DNA of 64,000 nt, from contig VZQC01008065.1 in the NCBI GenBank assembly GCA_009823505.1, positions 1,420,185-1,484,184 of the forward strand, read 5' to 3'. Below, one piece after another: positions 46,900-58,664 of this stretch (the stretch's first letter is position 1; every line of letters starts with the position of its first letter). The notes below the pieces were generated by a model, which was not told where the DNA came from, searched no databases, and saw only the letters and a list, made by a program, of their open reading frames with translations. Source of the DNA: Rhizomys pruinosus. Its lineage: Eukaryota > Chordata > Mammalia > Rodentia > Spalacidae. Both the position numbers and the translations under genes were made by a program.

Positions 46900-47056
46900 C
46901 TTTGGAGAAAGTCTGGAAGAGTTTCTCTAAGTTAAACTTTAGGATTTCCTTTTCAGCCATGGCACCTGAATCAAAGGAGTAGTAGGTGGTCAGGTAATCT
47001 TTGGGGTTGAACTCTTTTTCATAGTCCTCTCCTCCTGTGAGCAGTTTTCCTTCCAT
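46900..47056 (-). CDS. Inmt: Inmt, indolethylamine N-methyltransferase: exon 1
   Basis: Cytosolic S-adenosylmethionine-dependent methyltransferase of the NNMT/PNMT/INMT family. Known INMT substrates are tryptamine-type amines (giving dimethyltryptamine) and, for the mouse enzyme (TEMT), thioethers and selenoethers. Exon 1 codes residues 1-52, starting MEGKLLTGGEDYEKEF, with the conserved Tyr21, Tyr25 and Tyr26 (DYLTTYYSF) that line the SAM/substrate pocket in the family. The ATG (47056-47054) has A at -3 and G at +4 and gives the mouse start. Donor GTGAGT follows at 46899. Exons 1 (157 nt), 2 (208 nt) and 3 (430 nt) make 795 nt, 264 codons plus stop, with no lesion. Three exons is the normal family structure. 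The 5'UTR and promoter upstream of 47056 are unresolved. I prefer INMT to NNMT because of the MEG start, the YYSF...AEKEI stretch and the overall mouse INMT resemblance. Confidence 0.95.
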
Positions 47057-47424
47057 CCTGGTCAGCTGTGTGTGTTCCTCCAGCCTGCAGTGAGCCCATC
47101 CCTCCCCACCAGGCCTTTCATAATGCCCTGCGTGGACCTCCCCTACCAGGGAGGAGCCAGGATCCTCACAGATGAAGCCAGGGTGCTGGTGTTGGATTTC
47201 TGACCAGACTTGATCTTCTAAGTTTAAAAACATAGAAATGTCACAGCGGTGCTGGTCCAAGGGAGTCCTCAGTCCAGTTCCCAGCATGGTTTTGAGTGAA
47301 GGTGCTGCTGGGCTTGCACCAGCAGAGGAGAGACTTACAGATGTACACAACGAAAGAGGAAGACAAGGAGAGACCAGGGTCTGTGGTAACTCAGAAATGC
47401 TTCTCTCTTAGGGTTGAGAGTGGA

Positions 47425-47510
47425 GGGCTCAGTGGCAGAAGACTTGCCAACACGTGTAAGGCACTGAGCCAACACGTGCAAGGCTCGGACTTCATCTCCG
47501 GAAGGCAAAT
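47425..47510 (+). mobile_element. ID-like fragment with internal duplication
   Basis: 'gccaacacgtg(t/c)aaggc' occurs twice 28 bases apart inside an ID-like sequence. Low certainty. Confidence 0.4.
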
Positions 47511-47664
47511 AAACAGAACAAATGCCAGAGCAGAAAGGATCCCTGGGGGGTGGAGAAGCAAGATAAGAGATGGTTAACATTTCTCCACTAGAGCCAGTGA
47601 GCTTCCCTTGAAAGAAGCTGATCATTCCCCATTGCCTTTAATCTTGTTTATTCACTTCATTAAT

Positions 47665-47666
<2 letters not shown>

Positions 47667-47708
<42 letters not shown>
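47667..47708. repeat. (CT)n microsatellite
   Basis: About 42 bases of TC dinucleotides immediately before a reversed B1. Confidence 0.97.
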
Positions 47709-47711
<3 letters not shown>

Positions 47712-47845
47712 CTTTTTGAGAGGGGGGTCTCCCTGTAGCCCCAGCTGGCCTGGAACTCTCTATGTAGATCATGCTGGCTCCCCGAGATCTGCTTGCCTCT
47801 GCCTTCTGAGTGTTGGGTTTAAGGCCTGAGTCACCATGCCTGGCA
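47709..47845 (-). mobile_element. B1 SINE, minus strand
   Basis: Reverse B1 with a small deletion around 'gctggctccccgagatc'. Confidence 0.88.
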
Positions 47846-48073
47846 ATGTTTTCATTTTGTTTGGCTCAGAAATAAACTTAGGCAGCTCCTCCCCAAAATC
47901 ACCAGGCCATGTTGGCCAAGCCCTGTATTTGGACAAATGATTGAAAACTGTTAGTGTTTATGGGGAGGAGGCATCATAACATCATGTAGAGCTTCACGCA
48001 CTTGCAGACACAGGCACGTGTTTGGACAAGTGTCTGCCTCCCATGAGTAAAGGTGGAATTAAAAATATGGGCG

Positions 48074-48090
48074 AGGTCAGTAGTTTTCTT
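48074..48090. repeat. Left target-site duplication of the RalGDS-like retrocopy
   Basis: 'aggtcagtagttttctt', identical to 50176-50192. It abuts the poly(T). Confidence 0.95.
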
Positions 48091-48107
48091 TTTTTTTTCC
48101 AAATGAG

Positions 48108-48300
48108 TAAACAATAAAGTTTATTAATCTTAATAACTGAACAACAATCCAAAAAACAAAAAAAATAAGATATAATCTTAATTTTTGAACAATTAAAAAT
48201 GCAAAAACAGTAACATATAATCTTAGTATTTGAAAAAAAATCTCCAAACCAAAAAACAATGAAATATAATCTTAATATCTGAAATAAAATCCCCAAACAC
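48108..48300 (-). repeat. AT-rich repeat cluster A in the retrocopy 3'UTR
   Basis: Four degenerate units of roughly 45-50 bp, each with 'tataatcttaatat' and 'caatccaaaaaacaa'-like text on the plus strand. Confidence 0.75.
48120..48125 (-). terminator. Polyadenylation signal of the retrocopied transcript
   Basis: AATAAA on the minus strand, about 22 bases before the A-tail, the expected spacing. A fossil of the source mRNA end. Confidence 0.85.
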
Positions 48301-48364
48301 AAAAATGACAGATAAGTGTCTTTTCAAACACATGTTGAAAAGCCTTGTCCAATCTGAGATTTTA

Positions 48365-48594
<230 letters not shown>

Positions 48595-48884
48595 TCACGA
48601 CCATGCCACGATAGCCATCGAACATGCTGGTTTATTCCTTTTGCACGAAAATGATCTAGCACTTTATGCTGAATATCCCATTTAAAATGGCCTTTCCTGA
48701 TGTCCCTCTCAGAAGTTGTTGCTTCTTGTCAAGCTCTCTTTTAGTGCAAGTGATTGCTACTATGCATTCTCATCTCTCCACAAATAGTTTCTTTCACTTT
48801 GTAAATTTGTAATTCATCTTTCTTATTTTTTACTTCATAATATTTTTTGTCTAGTTCTTCTACTTGAGCTTTACTTCACTGAGA

Positions 48885-49030
48885 TATATAATCTTAATAT
48901 TTGAACAACAATTTAAAAAAATGAAATATAACGCTATTGTTTGAAAAACAATCCAAACATCCAAAAAACAATGAAATATAATCTTAATATCTGAAAAACA
49001 ATCCCCCAAACACAAAAACAACAAAATATA
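48885..49030 (-). repeat. AT-rich repeat cluster B, at the end of the open frame
   Basis: Three units related to cluster A. The last 35 or so residues of the open frame are simply the translation of this repeat and are rich in Phe, Ile, Leu and Cys. Confidence 0.75.
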
Positions 49031-49896
49031 AATAAGAACACATGCAGGAGGAGTGTTGGCCTTGCCACCATTACAGTGGGTTCCCTGATCTCAGATGCCA
49101 GAGCATCCTCAGCCTGCAGGAGGGGTTTTGGCTGGGCCACCAGTACAGTGGGTGCCACGATTTCAGGTACCATGGCATCCTCTTGGGGTTCCAGCTCCCC
49201 CTGAAGGTCTGATGCAGAAGCTGGTCTGGCATGTAGAGTCTCTGCCATTTCTGGTGTAAACCCTGCTGGGAACTCAGGAGCTGATGGTGAGGAGGGTTCC
49301 AGATCAGCCACCTCCTCCTCTTTGGGTGTTGCCTTTGTGGGCTCCTGGTCCTCCATTTTTGTCAGTAGCTCCTGAACATGGATGAGCAGGTATGAGCAAG
49401 GCATGTGGTGCTTCACGTAGTCCTTCAGCTGATTTATTCTGGCCACATCCAGATTTTGACAAAACTCATTTGTATATTTTTCTATCCACAGGTCCAGGAA
49501 ACATATTATTGCATTCTTTTCCAGTTGATCCTCTTCAGTGTCAGTGTCAGCTTCAAAGGGTCCATATCTTTCCATGATCCAGTTCAGCAGCTGCCAGGAG
49601 CTGGCATACCTTGAGTAGACATTAATGAAGGTAGATAAAAAGTCATAGTCACAATTCCCCATAGCGGTTGACAGGTAGCTCACCAATTTCTTCACTTTGT
49701 TAGCACCCTGGGGCCTCGAGCTACAGAGCTTCTGAAGAATATGAGCTGCCTCTTCCTTATCCTCGACAGATATGCCAGAGCCCTGAGTGGGGAGAGATCG
49801 TGCTTCCTTGGTTGTTGCTGTGATTGCCACTGTCCCCAATCTCCTGAATGTGCCATTTGTTACTGAGCACCATGGCGACCAAAAGCACGAGACTAA
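48934..49896 (-). pseudogene. RalGDS-like REM-domain reading frame in the retrocopy
   Basis: The frame is open from a TGA at about 49899-49897 to a stop at 48936-48934. It codes a RasGEF-N (REM) region resembling RalGDS: 'AAHILQKLCSSRPQG', 'KVKKLVSYLSTAMGNCDYDF', 'FINVYSRYASSWQLLNWIM' and 'LDLWIEKYTNEFCQNLD'. A Glu/Pro/Ala-rich linker follows, with a 24-residue duplication (two copies of a segment containing 'APTVLVAQP' / 'EPTVMVARP'), then repeat-derived hydrophobic sequence. In Ral-GEFs the REM supports the catalytic CDC25 domain, which is absent. The first ATG in this frame (49662-49660) is inside the REM, so the normal start is lost or out of frame. An ATG at 49942 opens a different, overlapping frame that ends at 49757. 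Most likely a pseudogene. Confidence 0.75.
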
Positions 49897-50175
49897 GCAG
49901 TGTGTTCAGTGTGGTCAAGAGCTGCAGGTCCAGCCGAGCCATGTCACCAGGAGCCGGGCAGCAGGTCGAGTGGAAAGCCCACAAGTGACTCAGGGAAGCC
50001 AGGAGAGTAAGATCTTCCAGCAATGTCTGCTTCCCCCTTCATAGTTGCTCATTGCTGGATGTCTCAGCAGTCACAGTCTGGCCCTGAAGGCTGGGAACGT
50101 GTCTGGAGAGCTGTCGACCTTCCATATACCTTGGAAGTCTGAAGAAGTTGGTGAGGAGTCCACAGGATCAGGACC

Positions 50176-50192
50176 AGGTCAGTAGTTTTCTT
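50176..50192. repeat. Right target-site duplication of the retrocopy
   Basis: Exact repeat of 48074-48090, marking the 5' end of the insert. Confidence 0.95.
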
Positions 50193-50227
50193 GGATCTAT
50201 TGTAATCTAGTTCTGCTTTAAAGGAAT

Positions 50228-50373
50228 TTTTATTTTATTTATTTTTTTATTTTATGTTTATGAGTGTTTTGCCTGTAGGTATATAAGTGCACCTGTGTCA
50301 TGCAATGCCCATGCAAGTCAGAAGGGAGCATCAGATTCCCCTGGAACTGGAGTTACAGATGGTTGTTAGCAGC
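50228..50373 (-). mobile_element. B3-type SINE, minus strand, truncated
   Basis: Reversed B3 tail and body ('gtgttttgcctgtaggtat', 'cccctggaactggagttaca') but the tRNA-like head is missing. Confidence 0.8.
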
Positions 50374-53300
50374 CTGAGCCCTCTCCCATGCTCTGTCCTC
50401 AGCCTTGTGGCTCACATACTTGCTCAGGGGCCCAGGAATCACTTGGGGCCCTGGTGATGCAGCCTCTCCCTGGGATTTTGCTTCCCTGGCATACCTCAGA
50501 CACCATCCTTCAAGGAGGCAAGGAGAACTGTGCCAAATGGGAGATGTTCACTGAGTGCCAGGCTTTCTAGTGTGTGGGAGAATGTCTGCACAGAATCAAA
50601 ACTCAAAGCTATCTTTCATTGTCGTTCATGTCTTTTCATTGTGGGAAGTACCATTCTTCTCTTTTTCTGCACTCACAGAGCCTGGACTCTGGGATGACTC
50701 TACCCTGTGAGAAAGGGGCTGGCTATGTGCTGAACTGAATGGTGCTCCACAACCACCCATCTAGTTGTAAGCAATGATATTAGTCATCTATTCAATTTAT
50801 TGAGAACGGATTGAAACTGAGGTCTGACAAGCATAATCCTATGGGCCAACTTGATGGGAGACACCGAGTGGGTGACATTTGTCCCAGGTTTCTTGAGTCT
50901 ACCCTGGCACTTGCATCTTAGCACTTGTGCTGAGCTCTCATCTCCCCATCTCACATGTGCCTGTTCCGTTTCTCCTCTACTACCCTGCGCAGGGCCTGGA
51001 AATGACAGTTTGGGTGCAGCTGTCCACCTACTCTAGACCTAATTGCTCCCCCTAGTGGCCAATAGTTGAAAAGCTAGCAGATCTTGTACCTGTCGTCAGG
51101 GTCCTCTGGTGTTCACTCTGTGTATTTTGGACTCTGGGTTTTGATTGATTTTTACATATGTGATCACCGAGTCAAAGTTTGAAAACTTTTAGTATAAATA
51201 ATATAGGTAAATAATTTTAATTTAAGCGAAGAACTTCCATGTTCTTTTAAAGATTTTAGGATAAACATTTGCTTACTTTTCCTCCAATAAAATAAATTGT
51301 GATTGATACATTTGTTTTTCCTTTCTCCTTGTATTGACTTCTTTTCATCCAGGGGAGTGGTAACTACTCAGTGGTGGTTGTGTGCATTATTTGGGGGCTT
51401 GGCATGCCTTGGGGGTAGCAACTCAGCAGTAAAGCAGGGTCTTGTGTTCACGCTTTTCCTTTCTGGGGCTTGGTGTTCACTCCACATCCCCAAGCAGGGA
51501 GCAGGCAGCCGCAGCTCCGGCAGCAAGGCTGTGGGCTTTGCTGCTCCTCAATGGTGCCACACTAGTTTTTTCTCGCTGACTTTTCAGGTGGCCTTTTTTC
51601 TCCCTAGGTAGTTTTCTGATTTGCTTAAAATTATGGCAGAAGTCTCCCTGAATAGAAATTTCTTTGAGCAATAAAAAAACATAGCTGGGCCTGGTAGCAC
51701 ATGCTTTTAATACCAGTACTTTAGAGGCAGAGGCAGGCAGTGAGTTCAAGGCCAGCCTAGTCTGCATAGTGAGACCGTATTTCAAATAAACAAATGAACA
51801 AACAAACCGCAACATAGGACAAAGCCTGAAATGATGTCCATGTTCTTAGAAGGGACTGAGACTGTTTTGGCAAGAACAGAAAACCTGGGACAATGGCTCT
51901 CTGGCAATGTTTGGAGACATTTTTGGCTTTCCTGGGTGGAGGCTGGGTGCCACCGGCATCTCTTGAATTGCAGGCAGAGTTGTTGAAGATCTGCTCTCGA
52001 ATGTCTCTACCCCAACAGGGGCTAACTGGCCAGGAATCTCCTTGGTCCTGACATTTAAAAACTGTGTTCTTAGCCTCTTTCTGTGAGAGACTTAACTCTG
52101 AGCAGAATGTTCTAGTTGTGAAGACCATTAGTGGGGCTGGAGTTATGATGTGGGTAGAGTGTGAAAGGGTAAAGGAGCGAGGAGGCAGGTGGGAGTGAGG
52201 GGGGGAGTTTCCAAAGGGCCCGGGAGGATCTCAGTTGTGTATCTTAAGCGGCATCCATCGAGGGCAGGCCCTCTGGGTACTCATCCACGTTCATCGGTTC
52301 TGTGAGCATGAATGGAATTCAGGGCTGGGATCTTCCATATGCTTCTCAATACCCACACCCCCGGACTCTGCAGCGGGGAGGGAATCCAGCCAGGAAGGGG
52401 GCTCAGCCGGCTCTCCAGCTCCTCTGCCTTTGGCTGCTTCAAGAAAGCCTTGCCCTACAGCTCTGTCTTATGTCTAGGGGGATAAGAGGTCCCCTTTGGT
52501 ACTAGCCCTGCATTTCATGAGGGTTTATTTTGCAGGTCCACTTGGCTGGGCCACAGTGTCAGGTGTGTAGTCAGTCATTATTCTAGATGTTTCTGTGAGG
52601 ATGTTTTGAATAAGATCAAAATTTCAGCAGTAGACTTTAAGCAGATCATTTTCCTAATGGGAGTAGACCTCATCCAATCAGTTAAAAGCACAAATACAAA
52701 GGGAGACTGACTTTCCCAGGCAGGAAAGAGTTCAGAAGATGCCTTTGTACTTCAGCCTGCAATGTGGTCTCCTGCTTGAGTCTGTGGCCTGCCAGCATCA
52801 TCCTGCAGGTTTGGACTTGGCAGACTCTTTATTACACCTTGAATCATGTCATTTGAGGATGGCAGTTGCCTGCCTGCTCAGAAGCCCTTGCTCCAGGCCT
52901 GCCTCTTGGAAGACTTGGGGAGTGACCTCTGGGTGATCCTGTCTCTGTGGAAGCTGCAGGCTGTTGGGCTGTACAAGAGTCAGAACTGTTTGTTTTTATA
53001 AACCCAAGCAAAACATTCCTGTCCTTCCCACTTCAAGGGCAGCAGCAAGTGTGGCTGATGCATTTCTGCTTGGTATGTAGACAAGTCAGAGCCATTTCCT
53101 GGCCAAAGAAGGAGACAGACTTTTTCTGTGGAAGATTTTGCAACCCACTCTCCTTTTACAGGAAAGGGCACCGAGGCTCAGAGTGGACCCAGCCAGGTGC
53201 AGCAGCAAGCTTCTGGCCAGCAAGCCAGGCTTCTTGTGCTTCATGGTTGGTTTCTGTCATCCTCATTCATGGGGATGGAAAGTGAGTCTCTGGTCTCACA

Positions 53301-54671
53301 GTGGCCTGCACAGTGCTGCAGCTCAGTCACTCACCTTTGTCCGCAGGTCTCAACTCTGCTCAGAGCCTACTGCCTGGCCTGCAGAGAGCCACTGGGCCTC
53401 GGTGACTGCCAAGGGACTGGAGGAGACATCTCTTGCTACTCAAGTACTTTACACCTGTAACCCATGGGAGTGGCTTGGAGCCTCACAGCACATGCAGATG
53501 GGGACACCCAGTTGTGGCACCCGTGGAGTTTGTACATAAGTGAGAGTTACATCTGAGGCAGGATATCAGCTGTCCCTGAGGGACACCAGACCCCCCCCGC
53601 CCCCAGAAAAAGCAGGACTAGCCAGTGCAGCTGCCACCATCCTAGCTCTGGGGTCAGAGGAGTTTCAGGTGTGGTGTGTCAGAGTGGTGGTGGGATGGGG
53701 TCCCGGGACCTTCTGCATCCTTGAAGACAGGGAAGATCAGGGAGCATCAGCATGGAAGGAACAAGCGGACCAGGCAGAAACTCAGCAGGGATCTACTCTG
53801 GAGCTCCAGTGAGTCCTGGGAAGTCCTGGGAGGTGTAAGGAGGGTCCCCACAGAGGGCTGCTTCATGGGCAACAGGTACCCAGGGGCTGCTTAACCCCTG
53901 CTGCAGCTCCCAGAGCCTGCTGGCCCTAGGTGGAGCAATAAAACTCTACTTAGAGTGTTTATAGGAACCTGGAAAGGGGGCTGGGGAAATGGGTGCAGGG
54001 GGCCTGGTCTCCAGAGGCCCAGGCTCAGGACATGGTGGGGAGGAGCCAGCACCCTGCAGGCCCCGGTCGCTCTCCCAGTTGCGGGATGGCTCCTGTAGAT
54101 GTGGAAGCCTCTCTGATCATTCCCAAGCCCAGCCTCCTGCAGCCTGAGAAAGTGGAGGGCAAGCAGTGAGTGTGGCAGGCTCGGGATTTGACCACTCCTG
54201 AAAGGAGCGCAGGATGGGACTGTGGCAGGAGCAGGGGAAGGAGCAACGTTCTGCTGGACGTCAGAGACGCACGTACGTCATGGTCCTCTGGATTTGCTTG
54301 GAGTCCTCCAGCACTGCACTTTAGGTCCTGTGCTCACACGCTACCTGCAGTGACTCCAACCAGCCAATGTTCAGTCACCGCACTGCCCATCCCCCAGCTC
54401 AGGGAGATTCCTGGGGTTCAGGGAAAGGGACGGACACGGAACTAGCCTGGAAGGTCCCTGGAGTGTCTTGTCCACTCTTCTGGGGCATTGTTCTGTGCCT
54501 CCTGGGAAAACTGAGGCCTAGATTGGGGAAGGGCCTGTTCCAGGTCACGCAAAGCTTTGAGGGTGCTGAGGTGACCCACGGTATCGGGGAGTAGTCACTC
54601 ACCTGGGGTCATAGTGGATAGAGCAGTCCTTTCCCACCAAATAAGTGCACTCCCTGAACCCTGCCCCTCAG
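50374..54671. other. Intergenic between the retrocopy and Mindy4, little recognised
   Basis: No gene supported. Contains one B1 (51681-51807) and a MIR-like fragment near 54480-54590 ('gggaaaactgaggcctagat'). Several plus-strand open frames at 52.2-53.9 kb have no recognisable domain. Confidence 0.5.
51681..51807 (+). mobile_element. B1 SINE, diverged
   Basis: 'agctgggcctggtagcacat' to 'gtgagaccgtatttcaaata', with an internal gap. Confidence 0.8.
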
Positions 54672-55086
54672 GTAGTGTTGTAGTCTGTCTTCCATTGCTG
54701 TGACAAAACACTCTGACCGACACCAACTTGGGGAGAAAAGGGTTTATTCAGCTTACATCTCCTGGGTCACACAGTTCATCACTCAGGGAGCCCAAGGCAG
54801 GAACTTAGGGCAGGAACCTGGAGGCAGGAGCCGAAGCACAGGCCATGGAAGAGTGCTGTTCACTGGCTTGCTCCCCTGGCTCATGCCTAGCCTGCCTTCT
54901 TATACGGTACACAACAACCTGCCCAGGGTGGCACTACTCATTGTGGGCTGGGCCCTCCCACATTGCTCGACCATCAAGACAATACTCCACAGATATGGCC
55001 ATAGTCCAACGCAATGGAGCCAATTCCCCAATTGAGGCTTTCTCAACCCAGGTGTGTCAAGTTGACACTAAAGCTATCCAGCACAG
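54672..55086 (+). mobile_element. URR1-like DNA transposon remnant, best copy
   Basis: 'ttccattgctgtgacaaaac' start, 'gggagaaaagggtttattca' and 'ggcaggaacctggaggcagg' inside, 'gtgtgtcaagttgacactaa' end. The longest of four related copies here. Confidence 0.65.
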
Positions 55087-56869
55087 GTAGCTTCTGGCAG
55101 GCGAGGCAGGTGGTCAGGTATGATGCCTGCCTAGCCCACCTTTGGCCTGGCTGCTGCTGACCACCCTGCTGGCTGGAGCATGCCTGTGACAGCCTCACTG
55201 CTGTGAAGTCTGTCTTTGCAACTCAAGCCAGTAGCCACCTGAGTCACAGTCACAGTGCACAATGTGTCCTACATGGTAGGAAGGCCTGTGTCCTCTGTGT
55301 GGCTCTAAAGGAGGAAGGGGAGGAGGAGGTAGGGCAGGCTGCTCTGGACCCGGCGTTGACATTAAGCAGCCCTCACACGGAATCAGCTACCGCACCACGT
55401 TGTACTGGTGTCTCGTTTCACGGTGGCCTACTACACTCTTGCTCACTCAGCCTTCCTGATGGCTTGGGAATGCATAGTTTTGTGTCTGTCTTATTTCCTC
55501 TTGTATAATGTTCCCATGATTCATCTGTATAGTTTCATGTGTCAGCACTCTCTCCCTTTTTTAAGGCTGATTAATAAGTATTTAGTGCCTACTGGCCACA
55601 TCAAGATCAATCAAGAAAATGAACCTTCTGAATAAACAGGAATCTCTGAATGTATGTTATACAGAAACATAGATGAAAGAAAGGAAAACCTTCAAGCACT
55701 TCCTTGAGGCTGAAGCCAGATTATACAGTATAGGAGACTTTAGGAGACTGACGTAGAAGACATCTCCATGACCATTAGCTCAGGTATGTGAAGCTTAACA
55801 TTCTGACCGCCCTTGGGGAAGGGCCCGCTGTAGAGCCATTGGACAAGGGATGCATTGAGAGCTTAAGGGTGCCCACTCAGAAAACTTCCGAGGGTTAGGA
55901 GAGGAAGATGCCTGGAAATTATGATGCGTCCTGCCCTGGAACAGTGATACGGTGATGTCCTCCAGATGCTGCTGTGCACTCCCTGTGAGGTGATCTTAGA
56001 TGGACCATAAAACTTTCTGGCTTTGTGATTGTTTTAATGTTTATTACAGATTTAATAAACACATAAAATCCAATAATTTGTGACATTACTGCTTGGAAAC
56101 ACTTTTAAGAAAAAAAAAGTTTTAATTTAGAGAAAAGAATGCATACGTGTAGTATAGGTGACATGAGCTGAGTTGAGACCCCAGAGTTGGTATTTTGAAG
56201 TTTTATTGCCTTGTATTCAGAATGTGATTGCATCTAGAGGTAGAGTAATTAAGTTACTCTATGGTGACCCATGTTTCTCTAAGAAAAGTTGATTCATGAA
56301 ACAATTGCATTTAGAGGGAGACTTTGTAAAGACATATAAAGAAGATAGAGCCAAGGAGAAAGCCCTCAAGTAATAACTCTGGGGACACCTTGCTTCTGGG
56401 CCTCTTGGGCTACCAAATTGTTGGACAATAACTTTGCTGGCCACAGTCTGTGGCATTTTATTATGCCAAGCCCAGCAAACCAATACAACAGACAAAGTGC
56501 GGAAACTGACTAAGGAGGCAGAACCCAAGTGACTGCAAGAGGCCTGGGCTTCATCAGCCTCCCGTCCTTTCCAGTTCTTAGTTTCATCAGAAACGTCGCC
56601 CTCCTAAATTTCAATGTTTTCTTTTAAAGAATGGGCCAATAATAACCACTTTTCTAGAATTAAAGATGTGGTCACCGTTATAAAGTCCTTGGTGCTCAAT
56701 GAACAGCGTTCTCATTGGAACACGGATGGTGAGGAGGAGGGGGTCTTGTGCTTTAACTCCAGCACTCCAGGAGTCCTGGCCCCCTTGCCCGATGTAGGTC
56801 AGGCCACCCACCAAAGGCTGGGTCAGAGAGCCAGGGAGGCAGCTCAGTCCTGAGGGATGATCTGCGGCA
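55087..56869. other. Mindy4 distal upstream flank, nothing recognised
   Basis: AT-rich stretch 56010-56200 includes several AATAAA-like motifs. No gene or young repeat supported. Confidence 0.5.
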
Positions 56870-57241
56870 CTTCTCGCGGGTTTAGCGAGATAGGCGCGCT
56901 TCTCATTTTATATTTTAGAAAAATGAAACCTCTGACTGGAGCAGTGACCTGTCCCGGGCCATCCGCTAGAGTGGGGGCCAGGGTTAGTTCAGGGACCAGA
57001 GTCCAGGGCCTCGACTACCTGCCGGTGGTTCTCCGCGGCTGGGCCACCCCCAGCTCAGAGCTGCAGTTTGCAGGATGCTCCTCCTCTTCCTACCCTCCCT
57101 CTCCCGCGCCCAGGCAAGGGGAGGAGTTTTCCTTGGCACTGCTGCCACCGTTGCCTTAGAGACGGCGCCATACTGGGCCCAACAGAGTCTGGGCCCTGGG
57201 GCTACAGAGGGTCGTGCGGTCTCGTGAGCAGCCGCAGCAGC
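56870..57241 (+). promoter_or_regulatory. Mindy4 5' flank and probable promoter/5'UTR
   Basis: CpG frequency rises here relative to flanks ('tctcgcgggtttagcgagat', 'ggcgcgcttctc', 'gacggcgcc'), as expected for a TATA-less promoter. A MIR-like fragment lies at about 56893-57000. At 57147-57160 'gttgccttagagac' resembles an RFX X-box with one mismatch to the loose consensus. The start site is not resolved. Confidence 0.6.
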
Positions 57242-57304
57242 ATGGACACGCGGTATGTGGAGGAGGTGGCCGCCTCCCTGATCCGGGAGTTCCTCAGCAG
57301 AAAG
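57242..57304 (+). CDS. Mindy4: Mindy4 first coding exon
   Basis: MINDY4 (FAM188B) is a member of the MINDY family of K48-linkage deubiquitinases, with its cysteine-protease-like domain in the C-terminal half, outside this window. This exon codes 21 residues beginning MDTRYVEEVAAS and ending EFLSRK. Human MINDY4 starts MDSLFVEEVAAS and breaks at the same Lys, so start and splice site are both supported. The ATG has A at -3 and G at +4. The exon ends with AAG followed by the donor GTAATA at 57305, phase 0. The remainder to the right edge is intron 1. Genomic order next to Inmt fits the known block. Confidence 0.92.
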
Positions 57305-58426
57305 GTAATAGCCAGCCCCTCCGGAGCGCCGAAGGCCGCTCCAAGGTTGGGGGCAGTGGGGGATTCCCCTGGCATTTTTGCATCTTCGGGGAGGGAGCAT
57401 TCCAGGCCTGCGATCGGCCTCCGAGATTCCACCGGGAACCCTCCTTTGCGGGGACCGAGAAACTACATTTCCCAGGAGCCAGTTCTTCCTGGTCAGCGAG
57501 CGCTTCCTAAAATCCAGGCTGGGCCCTGCTTTCCCTGGGCATCCACCATAGTGGGCAGATTGGCAAGGGTCTCCAGTGCAGAGCCTTGTTCTCCTAGCCA
57601 GGGCCACAGAAGGCAGCCTAGCTGGCAGCCTCCAGGACAGTTCACCCGCCGGACATGTGACACGTCTCTAGGAAAGAACTTCCCCCTAAGAAAGTCAAGC
57701 CTTTTACTCACTTTAACCAATAGTGGAAATTGCATATGTTGCATGAATTTTTTGGTATGAGAATTAGGTAACTTCCCCTATTGTCTTGTCCCTGGAGAGT
57801 TTTCAAAGTGTTTACAAATTAGGAGGACCTTGGTGCCCCCACGGGGACCTGGGAGAGGAAGGAGATTTATGGGAAGGCATGTAGTTGCCGAGGGCTGTGG
57901 GGTCTGTGCTTCCATGTGATGTGCTAATAAGCTGATTGGAGGGACACTTAGTTGAGATGAAAGCACACACACGCACACACATGTGCACACACATGAACAC
58001 ACATGTTTGAATGGAACAAAGGGGAAGGATTTTGAAGTTAGATGATGAAGGTTCAGATATATGTTATTAGTTTTCAGTGTGAGTTTGATTATATTACTAC
58101 CACAATCTTCTTATTTCCCCAAACAGGAAAATTTAAGATCCACCCACGACAGGCTGCTTTGACACACAGATATGATGTATAGACAGGTGTTCAACTTTAT
58201 ACTTAGGTTCTCTAGCTGATTAAGTGCTTGATTTGAAAATGCCTCTATGCTTTTTAAAATTTATTTTCACTTTGAACATTTTTAATGGTTTTGGCTTGAT
58301 TGCGTCTGCTCTGATTTTCTATCACTGAGTCATGGGTTCAAGTTGGATTATCAGTGGCATGTGCTAAGACACTGACCACTGGGCACTAGACTTAGAAGTG
58401 TTAGGGAAGGCTTTTTTTTCTTTTTG

Positions 58427-58664
58427 AAAAAATATTTTACTATTTTTATTTTATGTGTATAAGTGCATTGTGTGCACGTATGTAAGTGCACCTGTGTTGG
58501 GCAATGTTTGTGAAGGTCAGAAGAGGGCATCAAAAGAGGGCATTGGATCCCCTGAAACTGGAATTATGGATGGTTGTTGTATACCATATGGACGCTGGGA
58601 ACTTTATCTGGGTCCTCTGCAAGAGCAGCCAGTGCTCTTAACTGATGAGCCATCTCTCCAGTCC
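58427..58664 (-). mobile_element. B3-type SINE, minus strand
   Basis: Reversed B3 with a local duplication of 'agaggg(c)at' (58520-58545). Ends 'taactgatgagccatctctc'. Confidence 0.85.

Noticed and set aside
47057..47350. N-terminal extension of Inmt into the upstream open sequence
   Set aside because: The frame is open upstream of the ATG, but the conserved start at 47056 gives exactly the 264 residues of mouse INMT and has a strong context.
53540..53960. Possible small gene ending at an AATAAA near 53939
   Set aside because: Open frame lacks any recognisable domain or splice signals; a lone AATAAA is common by chance.
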